Source: Cylindrospermum sp. FACHB-282 (GTDB lineage: Bacteria > Cyanobacteriota > Cyanobacteriia > Cyanobacteriales > Nostocaceae). From it: 64,000 nucleotides of DNA. Below the pieces are notes generated by a model. That model saw nothing but the letters and a program-made list of their open reading frames with translations. It searched no databases and had not been told where the DNA came from. The position numbers and the translations under genes are program-made. The stretch is taken from contig NZ_JACJRJ010000014.1 of NCBI RefSeq assembly GCF_014697195.1, positions 59,479-123,478 on the forward strand. The letters are read 5' to 3'. Below are positions 28,874 through 38,280 of the stretch, in pieces (position 1 is the first letter of the stretch; each line of letters opens with the position of its first letter).

Positions 28874-29521
28874 GTGCAGAAATCACTGACCAGCCCAAAA
28901 CAACACCTGATTATTTTTACCCGCTACCCAGAACCAGGGAAGACAAAAACCAGACTAATACCTGCTTTGGGTTCTGTTGGTGCGGCCAATCTTCAACGGC
29001 AGATGAGTGAACATACAATATTTCAGGTTAAAGAGTTGCAAAAAGCAACTGCTTTATCTGTAGAAGTGAGGTTTGTGGGTGGTGATTCCCAACTGATGCA
29101 AGATTGGCTGGGGCTTGGTTTAATTTACCAGTCCCAAGGTGGAGGTGATTTAGGACAGCGCATGGTGCGATCGCTCTTAGATGCCTTTCAAAGTAGTGCA
29201 GAACAAGTAGTGATCATTGGTAGCGATTGTCCTGGGTTGAGTTGGCAAATCTTAGCAACAGCCTTTGAGCAATTACACGTTTTTGACCTTGTGCTTGGCC
29301 CAGCCATTGATGGTGGTTATTACTTGATTGGTTTACGAAAACCCATTTCGGAGTTATTCGCTAACATCGAGTGGGGAACCGCTCAAGTATTCCAAACAAC
29401 TGTGGACATTGCCCTGAAGCTGAATTTATCACTGATGTACTTGCCTCCTCTAGCCGATGTTGACCGACCGGAGGATCTACCAATTTGGGATCAAATGCTG
29501 GAGAGGGAGATGGAAAAATGA
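28874..29521 (+). CDS. hpsI: DUF2064/TIGR04282 glycosyltransferase-like protein (HpsI by position)
   Basis: A 215-residue protein of the MobA-like nucleotidyltransferase fold that is usually labelled TIGR04282 or DUF2064. Motifs are IFTRYPEPGKTKTRLIPALG near residue 14, VVIIGSDCPGLSW near residue 113, GPAIDGGYYLIGLRKP near residue 137 and a closing DVDRPEDLP. It starts with GTG 28874, 28 bases after hpsH. The name is taken from gene order in the Nostoc hps locus; the biochemical reaction is not established here. The fold binds nucleotides or nucleotide sugars. Confidence 0.7.
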   Translation: MQKSLTSPKQHLIIFTRYPEPGKTKTRLIPALGSVGAANLQRQMSEHTIFQVKELQKATALSVEVRFVGGDSQLMQDWLGLGLIYQSQGGGDLGQRMVRSLLDAFQSSAEQVVIIGSDCPGLSWQILATAFEQLHVFDLVLGPAIDGGYYLIGLRKPISELFANIEWGTAQVFQTTVDIALKLNLSLMYLPPLADVDRPEDLPIWDQMLEREMEK

Positions 29522-29881
29522 AACAGCCCCAGTCTGGGCGCCTATCTTTAAAATACAACGATTTTATGGAAAATTCCCTAGCATAGCAGTATAATTACAG
29601 TATAATTTTATGTCAGTGAATTGTGATAGTGACTAATAAAGCTACCATTCAAAATAGACGAAAAGCTCATGTCATCAGCTTTTTGAATTTTGCGCCTCTT
29701 GTAGAGGAGCTACGCTAACGCGTAGCCTGCCGTAGGCTCTATGAGAGAATTTTTAATTCCGCAAAGCGGTACTAGTCTTAAATGTGCTTTGGGTTTCTAC
29801 ATAACAGTTACGGTTATGGGAACAATATTCAAGTAACTTTAAATATGGCAATCACTCCGATTCACGAGAAGTTAAAAAACT
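29522..29881. other. intergenic region between hpsI and hpsJ with dispersed repeats
   Basis: This 360-base gap contains an imperfect palindromic repeat at 29707-29739 (GAGCTACGCTAACGCGTAGC, CTGCC, then GTAGGCTC) and an AGCTCATGTCATCAGCT word near 29664. Both are of the dispersed type common in Nostoc. No ORF is credible; the gap may carry a separate promoter for hpsJ. Confidence 0.5.
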
Positions 29882-30733
29882 ATGGTTAACCGTTCTGCTT
29901 CTTTGAACACTGCCCTCATACTCAAGGTAATTGGGATAGTTTGCGTTTTGTCTTTTTTCATTGATTTTTTGATTCTGTTGTTAGACTTTAGCCCAAGCAA
30001 TAAGCAATCACTAATCGTCTTGGCTACATCCCTAGTTGACCGGGGAATTGTGCCCTTAGTAGGGTTAGGGTTGCTGTTTGCTGCATATTGGATGGATAGT
30101 GCTGATAGTGCCGGCATAGGCGATCGCTCACGAGGTGGTATCGATTTAAGATTACCAGCGCTGATCATATCAATTCTCTTAGGATTGATGTTCTTGCTGA
30201 TTTTTCCCATACACCTCAATAATGTGAATCAATTTAAGAATCAAACAGTCAATCAAATCGCCCAAGATGCGGATCTAGCAGAAAACCAACTTAATAACCA
30301 GGTATCCAAATTAGAAGCACAACTGAACAATGATCAAGCCAAAGCTCAGTTAGAAAAGCTGCGAACCCAAGCCAAAGGTCAGTTTACTGAATTGCTCAAA
30401 GATGAGCAGAAATATAAGCAAGCACTTGAGAACCCCCAAGTGCCGGCAGAGCAGAAAGAATTACTCAAAAGGTTTAAAGCCAATCCCCAAGACCTTGACA
30501 AATTTATCGCCCAGCAAACAGATCCTCAGGGAGTGGCAAATCAAAGACGTAACCAAGTTCGCCAGCGCAAAGAAGAGGCTCAAAAACAAGCTCAAGACAG
30601 CGCGTGGAAGTCTGGACTGCGGATTGGAGTTAGTACTTTGCTGTTGTCTATCGGTTACAGCATTATTGGCTGGACAGGATTAAGAGGTATGGGTGCTTTA
30701 CAAGGTGGTAAACGGAAGGCCCCAGCACGCTAA
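29882..30733 (+). CDS. hpsJ: HpsJ family membrane protein
   Basis: A 283-residue integral membrane protein. Three hydrophobic segments lie in the first 115 residues: VIGIVCVLSFFIDFLILLL, GIVPLVGLGLLFAAYWMD and ALIISILLGLMFLLIFPIHL. Then comes a long Gln/Asn/Lys-rich coiled coil (about 118-235) and a final hydrophobic segment, IGVSTLLLSIGYSIIGWTGL, near residue 250. This matches the cyanobacterial HpsJ family, in which the LLFAAYWMD stretch is typical. Proteins of this kind are compared with PilN/PilO-like scaffold parts. In the locus it would sit in the inner membrane, with the coiled coil on one side, linking the secretion machinery. ATG 29882 gives the complete first helix. Confidence 0.8.
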   Translation: MVNRSASLNTALILKVIGIVCVLSFFIDFLILLLDFSPSNKQSLIVLATSLVDRGIVPLVGLGLLFAAYWMDSADSAGIGDRSRGGIDLRLPALIISILLGLMFLLIFPIHLNNVNQFKNQTVNQIAQDADLAENQLNNQVSKLEAQLNNDQAKAQLEKLRTQAKGQFTELLKDEQKYKQALENPQVPAEQKELLKRFKANPQDLDKFIAQQTDPQGVANQRRNQVRQRKEEAQKQAQDSAWKSGLRIGVSTLLLSIGYSIIGWTGLRGMGALQGGKRKAPAR

Positions 30734-30821
30734 TCGACCATTCGTCAGGCAGTAGGAAAAATTCGACAATTGTTGAAGGATTATAGTGCCCCTGCCTGAT
30801 GGTTAATCACCATAAAAAGCC

Positions 30822-30945
30822 AAATAAGTAGAGCAACGTAAATAATTAAAGGTTTGTAAGCGGCTCTTAGCCCTCAGTACGAGCTAATTTCAACATTTGT
30901 TACTTTACTTAATATAGTTTGATTTCTTTTTGCATACTTACTTAA
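30822..30945 (-). mobile_element. MITE-like repeat ending 9 bp before the hpsK start (inverted partner of 32150-32273)
   Basis: The reverse complement of this stretch matches 32150-32273 along its whole length, with about 20% differences, beginning TAAGTAAGTATGCAAAAAG and ending GCTCTACTTATTTGG. Its own inverted ends read AATAAGTAG and CATACTTACTT. The copy is more diverged than its partner, having lost the central hairpin, and stops just before the start codon. Confidence 0.75.
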
Positions 30946-30954
30946 TACCCGGCA

Positions 30955-31800
30955 ATGTTTTCAATTTACATACTGACGTATAACGAAGAGCTAGATATTG
31001 CTGCTTGTATCGAGTCGGCGATGCTATCGGATGACATTATTGTTGTGGACTCGTGCAGTAGCGATCGCACCGTGGAAATTGCCAGTCGCTATCCCATCCG
31101 CACCATCCAACACCCTTTTGAAAGCCACGGACGCCAACGCACCTGGATGCTAGAGTCTATCCCCCCCAAACACGAATGGGTTTATATTCTAGAAGCAGAT
31201 GAGCGGCTCACATCAGAACTCTTTGCTGAATGCCTCACAGCCATTGATCATCCAGACTACATCGGCTATTACGTCGCTGAACGGGTGATGTTCATGAATC
31301 ATTGGATTCGCCATAGCACCCAGTATCCCCGTTACCAAATGCGCCTCTTCCGCCACGGTAAAGTTTGGTTTACAGACTACGGTCATACAGAACGGGAAGT
31401 TTGTGACGGTGCAACCAGCTTTTTAAAAGAAACCTACCCCCATTACACTTGTAGCAAAGGCTTGAACCGCTGGATTGAGAAGCACAACCGCTATTCTACA
31501 GATGAAGCTCAAGAAACATTGCAACAATTAGAACATGGAAACGTTGAATGGCGAGATTTGTTTTTTGGCAAGTCGGAAGTTGAAAGACGCCGAGCCTTAA
31601 AAGATTTGTCTTTGCGTTTACCCGCCAGACCCCTGCTACGTTTTATCTATATGTATTTTCTCTTGGGTGGATGCCTAGACGGACGCGCCGGTATGGCTTG
31701 GTGTACATTGCAGGCTTTTTATGAATACCTAATTTTGCTCAAGGTCTGGGAACTAAAGCATTTAGGGGAGGAGCCTAAACAGCGGTCTGATGGGGCTTGA
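30955..31800 (+). CDS. hpsK: GT2-family glycosyltransferase (HpsK by position)
   Basis: A 281-residue WaaE/KdtX-like GT2 transferase: IYILTYNEELDIAACIESA at residues 4-22, VVDSCSSDRTVEIA near residue 30, and LEADERLT near residue 79, where the acidic residues bind metal and donor. A C-terminal stretch, LLRFIYMYFLLGGCLDGRAG, is hydrophobic and typical of this subgroup. The gene lies between two inverted copies of one MITE and is separated from hpsJ by 221 bases, so it may not be part of the upstream transcript. The name rests on order in the locus. Confidence 0.72.
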   Translation: MFSIYILTYNEELDIAACIESAMLSDDIIVVDSCSSDRTVEIASRYPIRTIQHPFESHGRQRTWMLESIPPKHEWVYILEADERLTSELFAECLTAIDHPDYIGYYVAERVMFMNHWIRHSTQYPRYQMRLFRHGKVWFTDYGHTEREVCDGATSFLKETYPHYTCSKGLNRWIEKHNRYSTDEAQETLQQLEHGNVEWRDLFFGKSEVERRRALKDLSLRLPARPLLRFIYMYFLLGGCLDGRAGMAWCTLQAFYEYLILLKVWELKHLGEEPKQRSDGA

Positions 31801-32340
31801 GTCAAGGAGCGAATCTGAAGCAGCGTCTCTTCACGTAGATGATTATTCCTACTTACAGTTTAACTCTATCATTTTTGGCGGTGGTTAAAACCACGCGGGG
31901 CGTGTTTCCTCCATCCATCTATTGCCAAGTGGCTTCCACAGTACCCGGTATGATTTTGTGATCTGGCGCGATAGGATTTAGTCATACCGAAGAGACTGGC
32001 AATAATCCTTTACAACTCAGACAAGAAAAAAGTAACACCCTTTAAGACTAACCATCTGCCATCATGGTTGGTAGTTGGTATAAGTCTATATGTACGCTGA
32101 TAGGATCTTTCTCTGGATTTCCGGCAACAAGTACTTGTTTTCACAGCAGTAAGTAAGTAGGCGAAAAGAAATCAAACTATGTTAAGCAAAGTAAAAACTA
32201 TTGAAATTTGCTCGTAGTGAGGGCTGAAGCCCTCACTACCAACCTTGAATTATTTACGCCAACCTACTTATTTTGACAGTTATTGGCGGCATCTGGTCTG
32301 GTGAAAGTAATGTCTTCTGAACTTGACTTTCTCTGGGGCT
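31801..32340. other. intergenic region after hpsK
   Basis: Besides the MITE copy at 32150-32273 this 540-base gap shows a few short inverted words, such as AACCATCTGCCATCATGGTT near 32048, but no credible ORF or clear promoter. Confidence 0.5.
32150..32273 (+). mobile_element. MITE-like repeat, intact copy with central hairpin
   Basis: The terminal repeats are AAGTAAGTAGGCG at the left and CGCCAACCTACTTATTTTG at the right, which are complementary. In the middle is a perfect stem, GTAGTGAGGGC-TGAA-GCCCTCACTAC (32214-32239). The inverted partner at 30822-30945 lies on the other side of hpsK, so the gene is bracketed by a composite-like pair. Confidence 0.8.
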
Positions 32341-33102
32341 ATGAATACCAATAACAAAAGTTCTACTAGCCTAAAAAAGGAGAATCGGGACTTGGCAATC
32401 GATCGCCTCAAACAGGACTTTAAAAACGACCTGATTGCTGGTTTGTTGGTCGTGATACCGCTAGCAACCACCATCTGGCTAACGATCACCATTGCGACTT
32501 GGGTAATCAACTTTCTCACCCAAATACCCAAACAACTGAATCCCTTTCATGGGCTGCACCCTATATTAGTAAATATACTGAATCTTGTAGTTGGGCTAGC
32601 TGTACCACTACTGAGTATTCTCTTGATTGGCTTGATGGCTAGGAATATAGCAGGGCGGTGGTTACTAGATTTTGGTGAACGGGTATTGCAGGCGATTCCC
32701 TTAGCTGGTCAGGTATACAAAACCCTCAAGCAGCTTTTAGAAACAATACTCAAAGATTCCAATGGCAAGTTCCGCCGTGTAATTTTAGTAGAGTATCCCC
32801 GTTCGGGAATTTGGGCGATCGCCTTTGTCACTGGTGCAATTAGCAGTGAGATCCAAGCCGCCCTGCCACGTCCGATGCTGAGTGTTTTTATCCCCACCAC
32901 CCCGAACCCTACCACCGGATGGTACGCAGTCGTGCCTGAAGAAGAAGTAGTCAACCTCTCAATTTCCATTGAAGATGCCTTTAAAATAGTTGTGTCTGGT
33001 GGGATAGTCGCCCCCAATACTGCCCTCCCCGCCTTGGGTTTCCCCAAAGAAATAACACCCCTAGAAGCAAAGCAGCCGGTGATCCCGGTCGAAGAACCTT
33101 AA
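32341..33102 (+). CDS. DUF502 family membrane protein
   Basis: The 253-residue protein has two transmembrane helices, GLLVVIPLATTIWLTITIAT near residue 35 and LVVGLAVPLLSILLIGLMA near residue 80. A conserved soluble body follows with RVILVEYPRSGIWAIAFVTG, FIPTTPNPTTGWYAVVPEEE and a closing SIEDAFKIVVSGGIV. This is the DUF502 pattern. The frame is open six codons further back to a TTG, but ATG 32341 is the plausible start. The order DUF502-nusB-ftsY is seen in other cyanobacteria, and the protein may share a membrane-protein biogenesis setting with FtsY. Its biochemical function is unknown. Confidence 0.85.
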   Translation: MNTNNKSSTSLKKENRDLAIDRLKQDFKNDLIAGLLVVIPLATTIWLTITIATWVINFLTQIPKQLNPFHGLHPILVNILNLVVGLAVPLLSILLIGLMARNIAGRWLLDFGERVLQAIPLAGQVYKTLKQLLETILKDSNGKFRRVILVEYPRSGIWAIAFVTGAISSEIQAALPRPMLSVFIPTTPNPTTGWYAVVPEEEVVNLSISIEDAFKIVVSGGIVAPNTALPALGFPKEITPLEAKQPVIPVEEP

Positions 33103-33223
33103 TATCAACCAGGCATTGTCACAAGCCAATAAGTAATGTTGTTGTTTGACTGTGCCAAAATTGATAGGCTTATAAGTTTTTCCCGCCCGCTTAATCATTA
33201 ATCGCACAATCACCCCCATTGTT

Positions 33224-33865
33224 ATGCAACGTCGTAAACCCCAGCAAATAGCTCGTGAATTGGCGCTTTTAAGCCTTAGCCAGCTGCCAGTCAGCGTCAA
33301 GAAATTGGAAAAATTGCAAGATGAGCAACTAGTATCCAAGTTGGTGTTAGGAGCAGTCAGGACTCTCACCACAGAAGTGCAAGATACCCTCAACAATGCT
33401 GCCGGCGAACTGCAACGCAGTAACGATCGCCTTTTAAGCAGCCAAACTAGAGCCTCAGACCTCAATACCGCCAGAACAATGCTCCAAGAGGCGATCGCCC
33501 ATACCCAAATAGCAATCAATCAACTGGGTACGGCCGTTGACTTCCCAGAATTGATTCAGCTAGCTAATCAAGACAAAGAAGTCCGCAATTATGCCAAAGA
33601 AATTGTGATCACCGTTAGCGAAAATCGCCATATTATCGATCAACTCATCTCGGATGCCTTAATAGATTGGCAAGTAACTCGCCTCGCCCAAATCGACCGG
33701 GATATTCTGCAAATTTCTGTGGCAGAAATGAAGTTTATGGGAGTTCCAGACAGCATCGCCATCAACGAAGCTGTGGAATTAGCCAAACGCTACAGTGGAG
33801 ATGAAGGTCATCGGTTTATTAATGGTGTTCTGCGCCGAGTCACCGAACAGAGAAAAACCGCATAG
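33224..33865 (+). CDS. nusB: transcription antitermination factor NusB
   Basis: NusB binds boxA RNA with ribosomal protein S10 and keeps RNA polymerase in an antiterminating state on rRNA operons. The protein starts [20 protein letters not shown] and has the conserved helices [20 protein letters not shown] and [16 protein letters not shown], then [20 protein letters not shown] and NGVLRRV, at the C-terminus. At 213 residues it is longer than the 140 or so of Escherichia coli NusB, with an extra middle stretch (about 60-105) usual in cyanobacteria. ATG 33224 is the only start that retains the N-terminal helix. Confidence 0.93.
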   Translation: MQRRKPQQIARELALLSLSQLPVSVKKLEKLQDEQLVSKLVLGAVRTLTTEVQDTLNNAAGELQRSNDRLLSSQTRASDLNTARTMLQEAIAHTQIAINQLGTAVDFPELIQLANQDKEVRNYAKEIVITVSENRHIIDQLISDALIDWQVTRLAQIDRDILQISVAEMKFMGVPDSIAINEAVELAKRYSGDEGHRFINGVLRRVTEQRKTA

Positions 33866-34012
33866 CAAGTCATTCCTGACTAGGTAGGCGTTATGAGTGC
33901 TAAGTTTTGAGCAAACGCTGTACTAGCTTTCATCCCTGCTCTGTTGACGAAGCCTGCCGTTAGGCATAGAGACATGGTTTTCTCATTTTTCTGATAACAA
34001 CTAACTACAGCA

Positions 34013-35605
34013 ATGGTTTTTAATTGGTTCCGCCGTCAATATAACGATTCCTCCGACACCCCTTCGGAAAAACCACAAGGGGAAATTCCTCCAGTACCAG
34101 AACCCCAACCAGAACCAGCACCTGAAACGGCACCTGAAACGGCCGACTTGTTGGCATTTGCTAAAGCCGCTTACAAAAATATCCAGCAAAAACAACAATC
34201 CCAGACATTAGAAATTCCGCCTGTTTCCACAGATGAGCCAGGTTCAGAAATTTCATCTGTCACGGATGTTACTGCGGAGGAAACTCTAGATACGGGAGTA
34301 GCTCAAGTAACTGAATCAAATGCCATTGTTGAGAAAAATGTAGACACTGTTACAGAGGCCATTACAGAGGAGCCAGCCCACTTGGCCGCAGTTGCTGAAA
34401 ATCCAGATGTCTCTAGTCCAGAGGCACAACCAGCACCAACCGTAGCCAAATCGTTCTTAGAACGAGCAGCAGCAGAAAGGCAAGCCAAGCAAGAACGACT
34501 CATAGCCAACGCCATTGAAGTTTCAGAACCAGAGACAGTACAAACTGACAGATTAACCACCGCCATACCAGAGACAGGAGAGGAAATTCCGGGACTGGTA
34601 TTTGATGATGGGTTTGTCTGGTCAGCAGAGGTTTTGGCAGCCCAAGGTAGACTTCCCCAAGACGTGTCTATTGAAGAAATTACCTGGCTGAAAAAGCTCA
34701 GGCAAGGCTTAGATAAAACCCGTCGTAGTATCCTTAACCAACTAAAAGCAATTGTTGGTCAAGGCCCCTTGAACCAAGCCGCCGTGACGGAAATTGAGTC
34801 CGTACTCCTACAAGCTGATGTGGGTGTAGAGGCAACAGATTTTATTATCAATGCACTACAGAAAAAACTACTCCAAGAAGTTACCCCACCAGAGGAAGCG
34901 ATCGCCTACCTGAAACAAATCCTCCGGGATATGTTAGATGCGCCAAGCATTACAGCCGACAAATCCACCTTTACCCCAGAAAAAGGAACCCTGAATATTT
35001 GGTTAATCACTGGGGTGAATGGTGCTGGTAAAACTACCACCATCGGGAAAATCGCCCACCTGGCTCAAAAATCTGGGTATAAATGCTTGATTGGTGCTGC
35101 CGACACCTTCCGCGCCGCTGCCGTGGAACAGGTGAAAGTTTGGGGCAATAGAAGCGGTGTGGAAGTAATCGCTAATCCAGGTAAAAATACTGATCCGGCA
35201 GCAGTGGTGTTTGATGCGATCGCCGCCGCCCAGGCGCGGGAAACAGAATTACTACTGGTAGATACCGCTGGACGCCTGCAAAATAAGAAAAATTTAATGG
35301 ACGAACTCAGTAAAATCCGGAAAATTATTGACAAAAAAGCTCCAAATGCTCATGTAGAATCACTCCTAGTTCTAGATTCTACCTTAGGGCAAAATGGACT
35401 ACGGCAAGCTGAGGTCTTTTCCCAAGCAGCCCAACTTAGTGGAGTTGTACTAACCAAGCTAGATGGTACCGCCAAAGGAGGCGTTGCCCTTGCCGTTGTG
35501 CAGCAACTGGGTTTACCCATCCGCTTTATTGGTGCTGGTGAAGGAATTGAAGACCTGCGCCCCTTTTCTAGCTATGAGTTTGTCGAGGCGCTATTGAGTG
35601 GCTAG
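34013..35605 (+). CDS. ftsY: signal recognition particle receptor FtsY
   Basis: FtsY is the membrane-associated GTPase that docks ribosome-SRP complexes at the translocon. The 530-residue protein has a long acidic, Pro/Glu-rich A region (about 1-215), including a direct repeat of PETAPETA, then the N domain (about 220-310) and the GTPase G domain. The G1 loop is [15 protein letters not shown] near residue 344, followed by [14 protein letters not shown], the G3 element [16 protein letters not shown] near residue 425, the G4 motif [10 protein letters not shown] near residue 491 and [12 protein letters not shown] near residue 516. It follows nusB by 147 bases. The A region is poorly conserved in this family and its length is unremarkable. 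Confidence 0.96.
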   Translation: MVFNWFRRQYNDSSDTPSEKPQGEIPPVPEPQPEPAPETAPETADLLAFAKAAYKNIQQKQQSQTLEIPPVSTDEPGSEISSVTDVTAEETLDTGVAQVTESNAIVEKNVDTVTEAITEEPAHLAAVAENPDVSSPEAQPAPTVAKSFLERAAAERQAKQERLIANAIEVSEPETVQTDRLTTAIPETGEEIPGLVFDDGFVWSAEVLAAQGRLPQDVSIEEITWLKKLRQGLDKTRRSILNQLKAIVGQGPLNQAAVTEIESVLLQADVGVEATDFIINALQKKLLQEVTPPEEAIAYLKQILRDMLDAPSITADKSTFTPEKGTLNIWLITGVNGAGKTTTIGKIAHLAQKSGYKCLIGAADTFRAAAVEQVKVWGNRSGVEVIANPGKNTDPAAVVFDAIAAAQARETELLLVDTAGRLQNKKNLMDELSKIRKIIDKKAPNAHVESLLVLDSTLGQNGLRQAEVFSQAAQLSGVVLTKLDGTAKGGVALAVVQQLGLPIRFIGAGEGIEDLRPFSSYEFVEALLSG

Positions 35606-35651
35606 GTTAAAAATTTTGCGTTAAGATTTCTTCTTTGCAAACTAATAAATT

Positions 35652-35720
35652 TAGGACTTACAACCTAGAATAATCACTTAGAATCCGCAAAAAATAAATA
35701 CTGGAAAAAGCGTAAGTGCT
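35652..35720. repeat. short inverted element with GGACTTAC ends
   Basis: It begins TAGGACTTACAACC and ends AAAGCGTAAGTGCT, giving inverted ends related to those of the MITE family at 12995, 17139 and 25016, but the 50-base interior is unrelated. It may be a deletion derivative or use the same transposase. Confidence 0.5.
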
Positions 35721-35759
35721 GAAGTCAGGAAGCCAGGTCTAAAGACACCCTTGCTTGTA

Positions 35760-36064
35760 TGAGCAATCAATCAAGCCGTCCTGACCAGACCACCCTGAGC
35801 TCAGTCGAACGCGAACAGCGTCCCGTAGAGAAGGGTAACCGTTATTTGAGTCACGACACCCTAGAATGGGTAGCCCCTTCGGGGTATCTCCTGGGTCGAC
35901 GCTACGCGAACAGTAGTCGCTCATGGGGAGCCACTGCGTTGGACGGGTTCCCCGGCTTAAAGCACGTGGCGTGGAAACCCTTGGAAAAAACCTCTCCAAA
36001 ATTGGCGGTTCCAACGCTAGTTGACGGCTTATATAATCTCGTTTTCACACAAAATCTTAGGTGA
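35760..36064. repeat. composite of GC-rich dispersed repeats
   Basis: This stretch is clearly GC-richer than its AT-rich surroundings and is built of words common in Nostoc repeats: GAACGCGAACAGCGTCCCGT, CCCCTTCGGGG (a tight hairpin), CGACGCTACGCGAACAG, and ACTGCGTTGGACGGGTTCCC followed by CACGTGGCG and GGAAACCCTTGG. Long frames are open on both strands, but their products read as translated repeats. No gene is called. Confidence 0.6.
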
Positions 36065-36773
36065 TGCCGCCAAAAAGCACCGATTTGACCCATCTAACGA
36101 GTAGATTTTGGATAATTTTATATAACTTTTAAGTTAAATATTTTGGGTTATACTTTTGCTAACTTGTATTTACCTAATTTAAAGAGTGATTTTTTCAGCC
36201 AGCTAAATGGCATCTTTAGCAATTCAAAAATTTGTCAAAAGAGAAATCCTCAATAGAAAACTCTATTTTTGGTAAATATTCAGGGAATTTATGGTATACA
36301 ACTTAAAGGTTTGCCAACTTATTTGCATATTTTAGTTCCTAGGCATCAGAATGAGTATTTTTATCCTCTAACCCCAAAAACTTCCCACGCACCCCTAAAA
36401 ATCCTGGGAATCTAATTCCAAATAGGTATCATAAAACCATGAAAAATTATTGTGCTACCGCAGAAATGTTCTGTCTCAAGATATATGAATTGCTAATTAA
36501 GTTATGAAAAAATAAAAGGCTTTGTGGCGTCTCATCGAAATTACTGGCTTTTGTAGGCGGATTTTTAACTAAGAAATACATTACTTAAAATTCCTAATAT
36601 TTGACAAGAAATGTAATCAGCAAATGCAATACTGCTAAAAGTTAAGCCTTACGTCTTTATACTCTTGCTAAAATCACAAATTTTGTCCCAATATGGTTTA
36701 GCAATCCCAGAGATAAAGGGGTTATAAACAATCTCAAATCTGCTGTTCTTAAAGTGTAATAATATCTCTACCT
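36065..36773. other. AT-rich intergenic region upstream of the phosphatase gene
   Basis: Seven hundred bases without an ORF, a hairpin of note or a recognisable promoter. It is among the most AT-rich parts of the window. Confidence 0.5.
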
Positions 36774-38159
36774 GTGTCCCAATTGCCCTCTCAACCCACT
36801 GAAAGTAATACTAGTGCCGCGACAGATGTCACACCAGTCGTGGCGCTAAAAGAACTCGTAGCAAGGTTGCACCGGGAACAAAATAAAATTCAAGATTTAC
36901 TCAGTTCTTTAGGGTTTGCTCTCAGAAGCTTCAATAATTTGAATCAATTTTTGGAGCTGATTCCCCTGATGGCAACAAGAGTCACAGATGCCGATGGTAG
37001 TGCTTTATTTCTCTACAAACCTAATGGTCAAGTTAGGTTAGAGCAACTACACTGGCAAGATAGTCGCCAGCGAAAGAATATCCGCAAAGCTCTAGAAACA
37101 GCTAGCAGTCAAATCACACTTGTGCCAAACTCTGTCCCTCTAGCAACTTCTACAGGAATTTTGGATGATCAGATGCATCGCTGTTTGGGGCCAGATGTGC
37201 AAGTATTTGGTACGGCAATTTTAGTGAAACATACAGAACGTGGTTGGCTGTATGTATTGAGCCGCGATCCGGAATATAGTTGGACAGAAACCAGACAAAA
37301 GTTAGTCAGGTTAGTGGCAGATCAAACGGCAGTAGCGATTGAAAACGATGAACTGGCTGTAGAACTGAGGAAAAAAGAACGCCTAGACCAAGAACTAGAA
37401 ATTGGCGCAGAAATTCAACGCCGGCTTTTACCACGTCAATGTCCGATGATTCCTGGTGTAGTTCTTGCCGCACGTTGTAAACCTGCCAATCGTGTTGGTG
37501 GTGATTACTACGACTTTATTCCCACCAATCACAATCAAACTCAGCCGAACATTAATGGCAGCAAAGAAAGTATCCCCTGGGGTTTGGTAATAGGGGATGT
37601 AATGGGTAAAGGTGTCCCCGCAGGGTTGATTATGACCATGATGCGCGGAATGCTAAGAGGAGAAGTACTACATGGTAATTCCCCAGCCAAGATTCTGCAA
37701 AATTTGAATCGAGTGATGTATGCGGATTTGGAAAATTCCCACCGCTTTATCACGCTGTTTTATTCAGAATATGATCCCCAAAATCGAGTTTTGTCTTATA
37801 GCAATGCGGCACATAATCCCCCCTTGTGGTGGCACGCAGCTACAAAAAACGTCACCCGTTTGGATACTTTGGGAATGCTGATTGGTTTGGATGCCAATAG
37901 CCAATATGAAGATGCCCAAGCACAGTTAGAGCCTGGGGATACAATTATTTACTATACAGATGGTTTGACTGATGCTGCCGCGGCAAGTGGCGATCGCTTC
38001 GATGAAGAAAATTTTATCACTTCTTTTAACGCTGCCTGCCGCTATTGCAACGGGCCACAGGAGATTGTCGATTACCTCTTTGACCAAGTTCAGCAATTTA
38101 TCGGCCCCGATAGGCAAAATACCGATGATATGACCTTGGTTGTCTTGCAAATTCTCTAG
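36774..38159 (+). CDS. GAF domain PP2C-type serine/threonine phosphatase (RsbU/SpoIIE type)
   Basis: A 461-residue signalling phosphatase. A GAF-like sensor domain lies at about 50-190 (VTDADGSALFLYKP, ending RLVADQTAVAIEND), a short coiled linker KERLDQELEIGAEIQRRLLP follows, and then the PP2C core: VGGDYYDFIPT near residue 240, IGDVMGKGVPAGLIMTMMRG near residue 273, YYTDGLTDAAAASG near residue 391 and DDMTLVVLQIL at the end. The aspartates in GGDYYD, GDVMGKG and DDMTLV bind two metal ions. Such enzymes dephosphorylate STAS-type anti-sigma antagonists in partner-switching pathways, and no such partner is in the window. The start is GTG 36774. It follows ftsY in the same direction but 1.2 kb away. 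Confidence 0.87.
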   Translation: MSQLPSQPTESNTSAATDVTPVVALKELVARLHREQNKIQDLLSSLGFALRSFNNLNQFLELIPLMATRVTDADGSALFLYKPNGQVRLEQLHWQDSRQRKNIRKALETASSQITLVPNSVPLATSTGILDDQMHRCLGPDVQVFGTAILVKHTERGWLYVLSRDPEYSWTETRQKLVRLVADQTAVAIENDELAVELRKKERLDQELEIGAEIQRRLLPRQCPMIPGVVLAARCKPANRVGGDYYDFIPTNHNQTQPNINGSKESIPWGLVIGDVMGKGVPAGLIMTMMRGMLRGEVLHGNSPAKILQNLNRVMYADLENSHRFITLFYSEYDPQNRVLSYSNAAHNPPLWWHAATKNVTRLDTLGMLIGLDANSQYEDAQAQLEPGDTIIYYTDGLTDAAAASGDRFDEENFITSFNAACRYCNGPQEIVDYLFDQVQQFIGPDRQNTDDMTLVVLQIL

Positions 38160-38280
38160 CAATTATCAGTTGTCAGTTCTCAGTAGAAAAAACCAACAAC
38201 TGCGTACCTGTTGATGGGAGAATGAAAATGTAACATGAAGCTTGCCCTGTGTTGCTTCCAGCCCAAAGGAATTTTGATAA

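Noticed and set aside
35739..36093. Overlapping open frames on both strands after ftsY
   Set aside because: They cover the GC-rich composite repeat and have no recognisable protein pattern.
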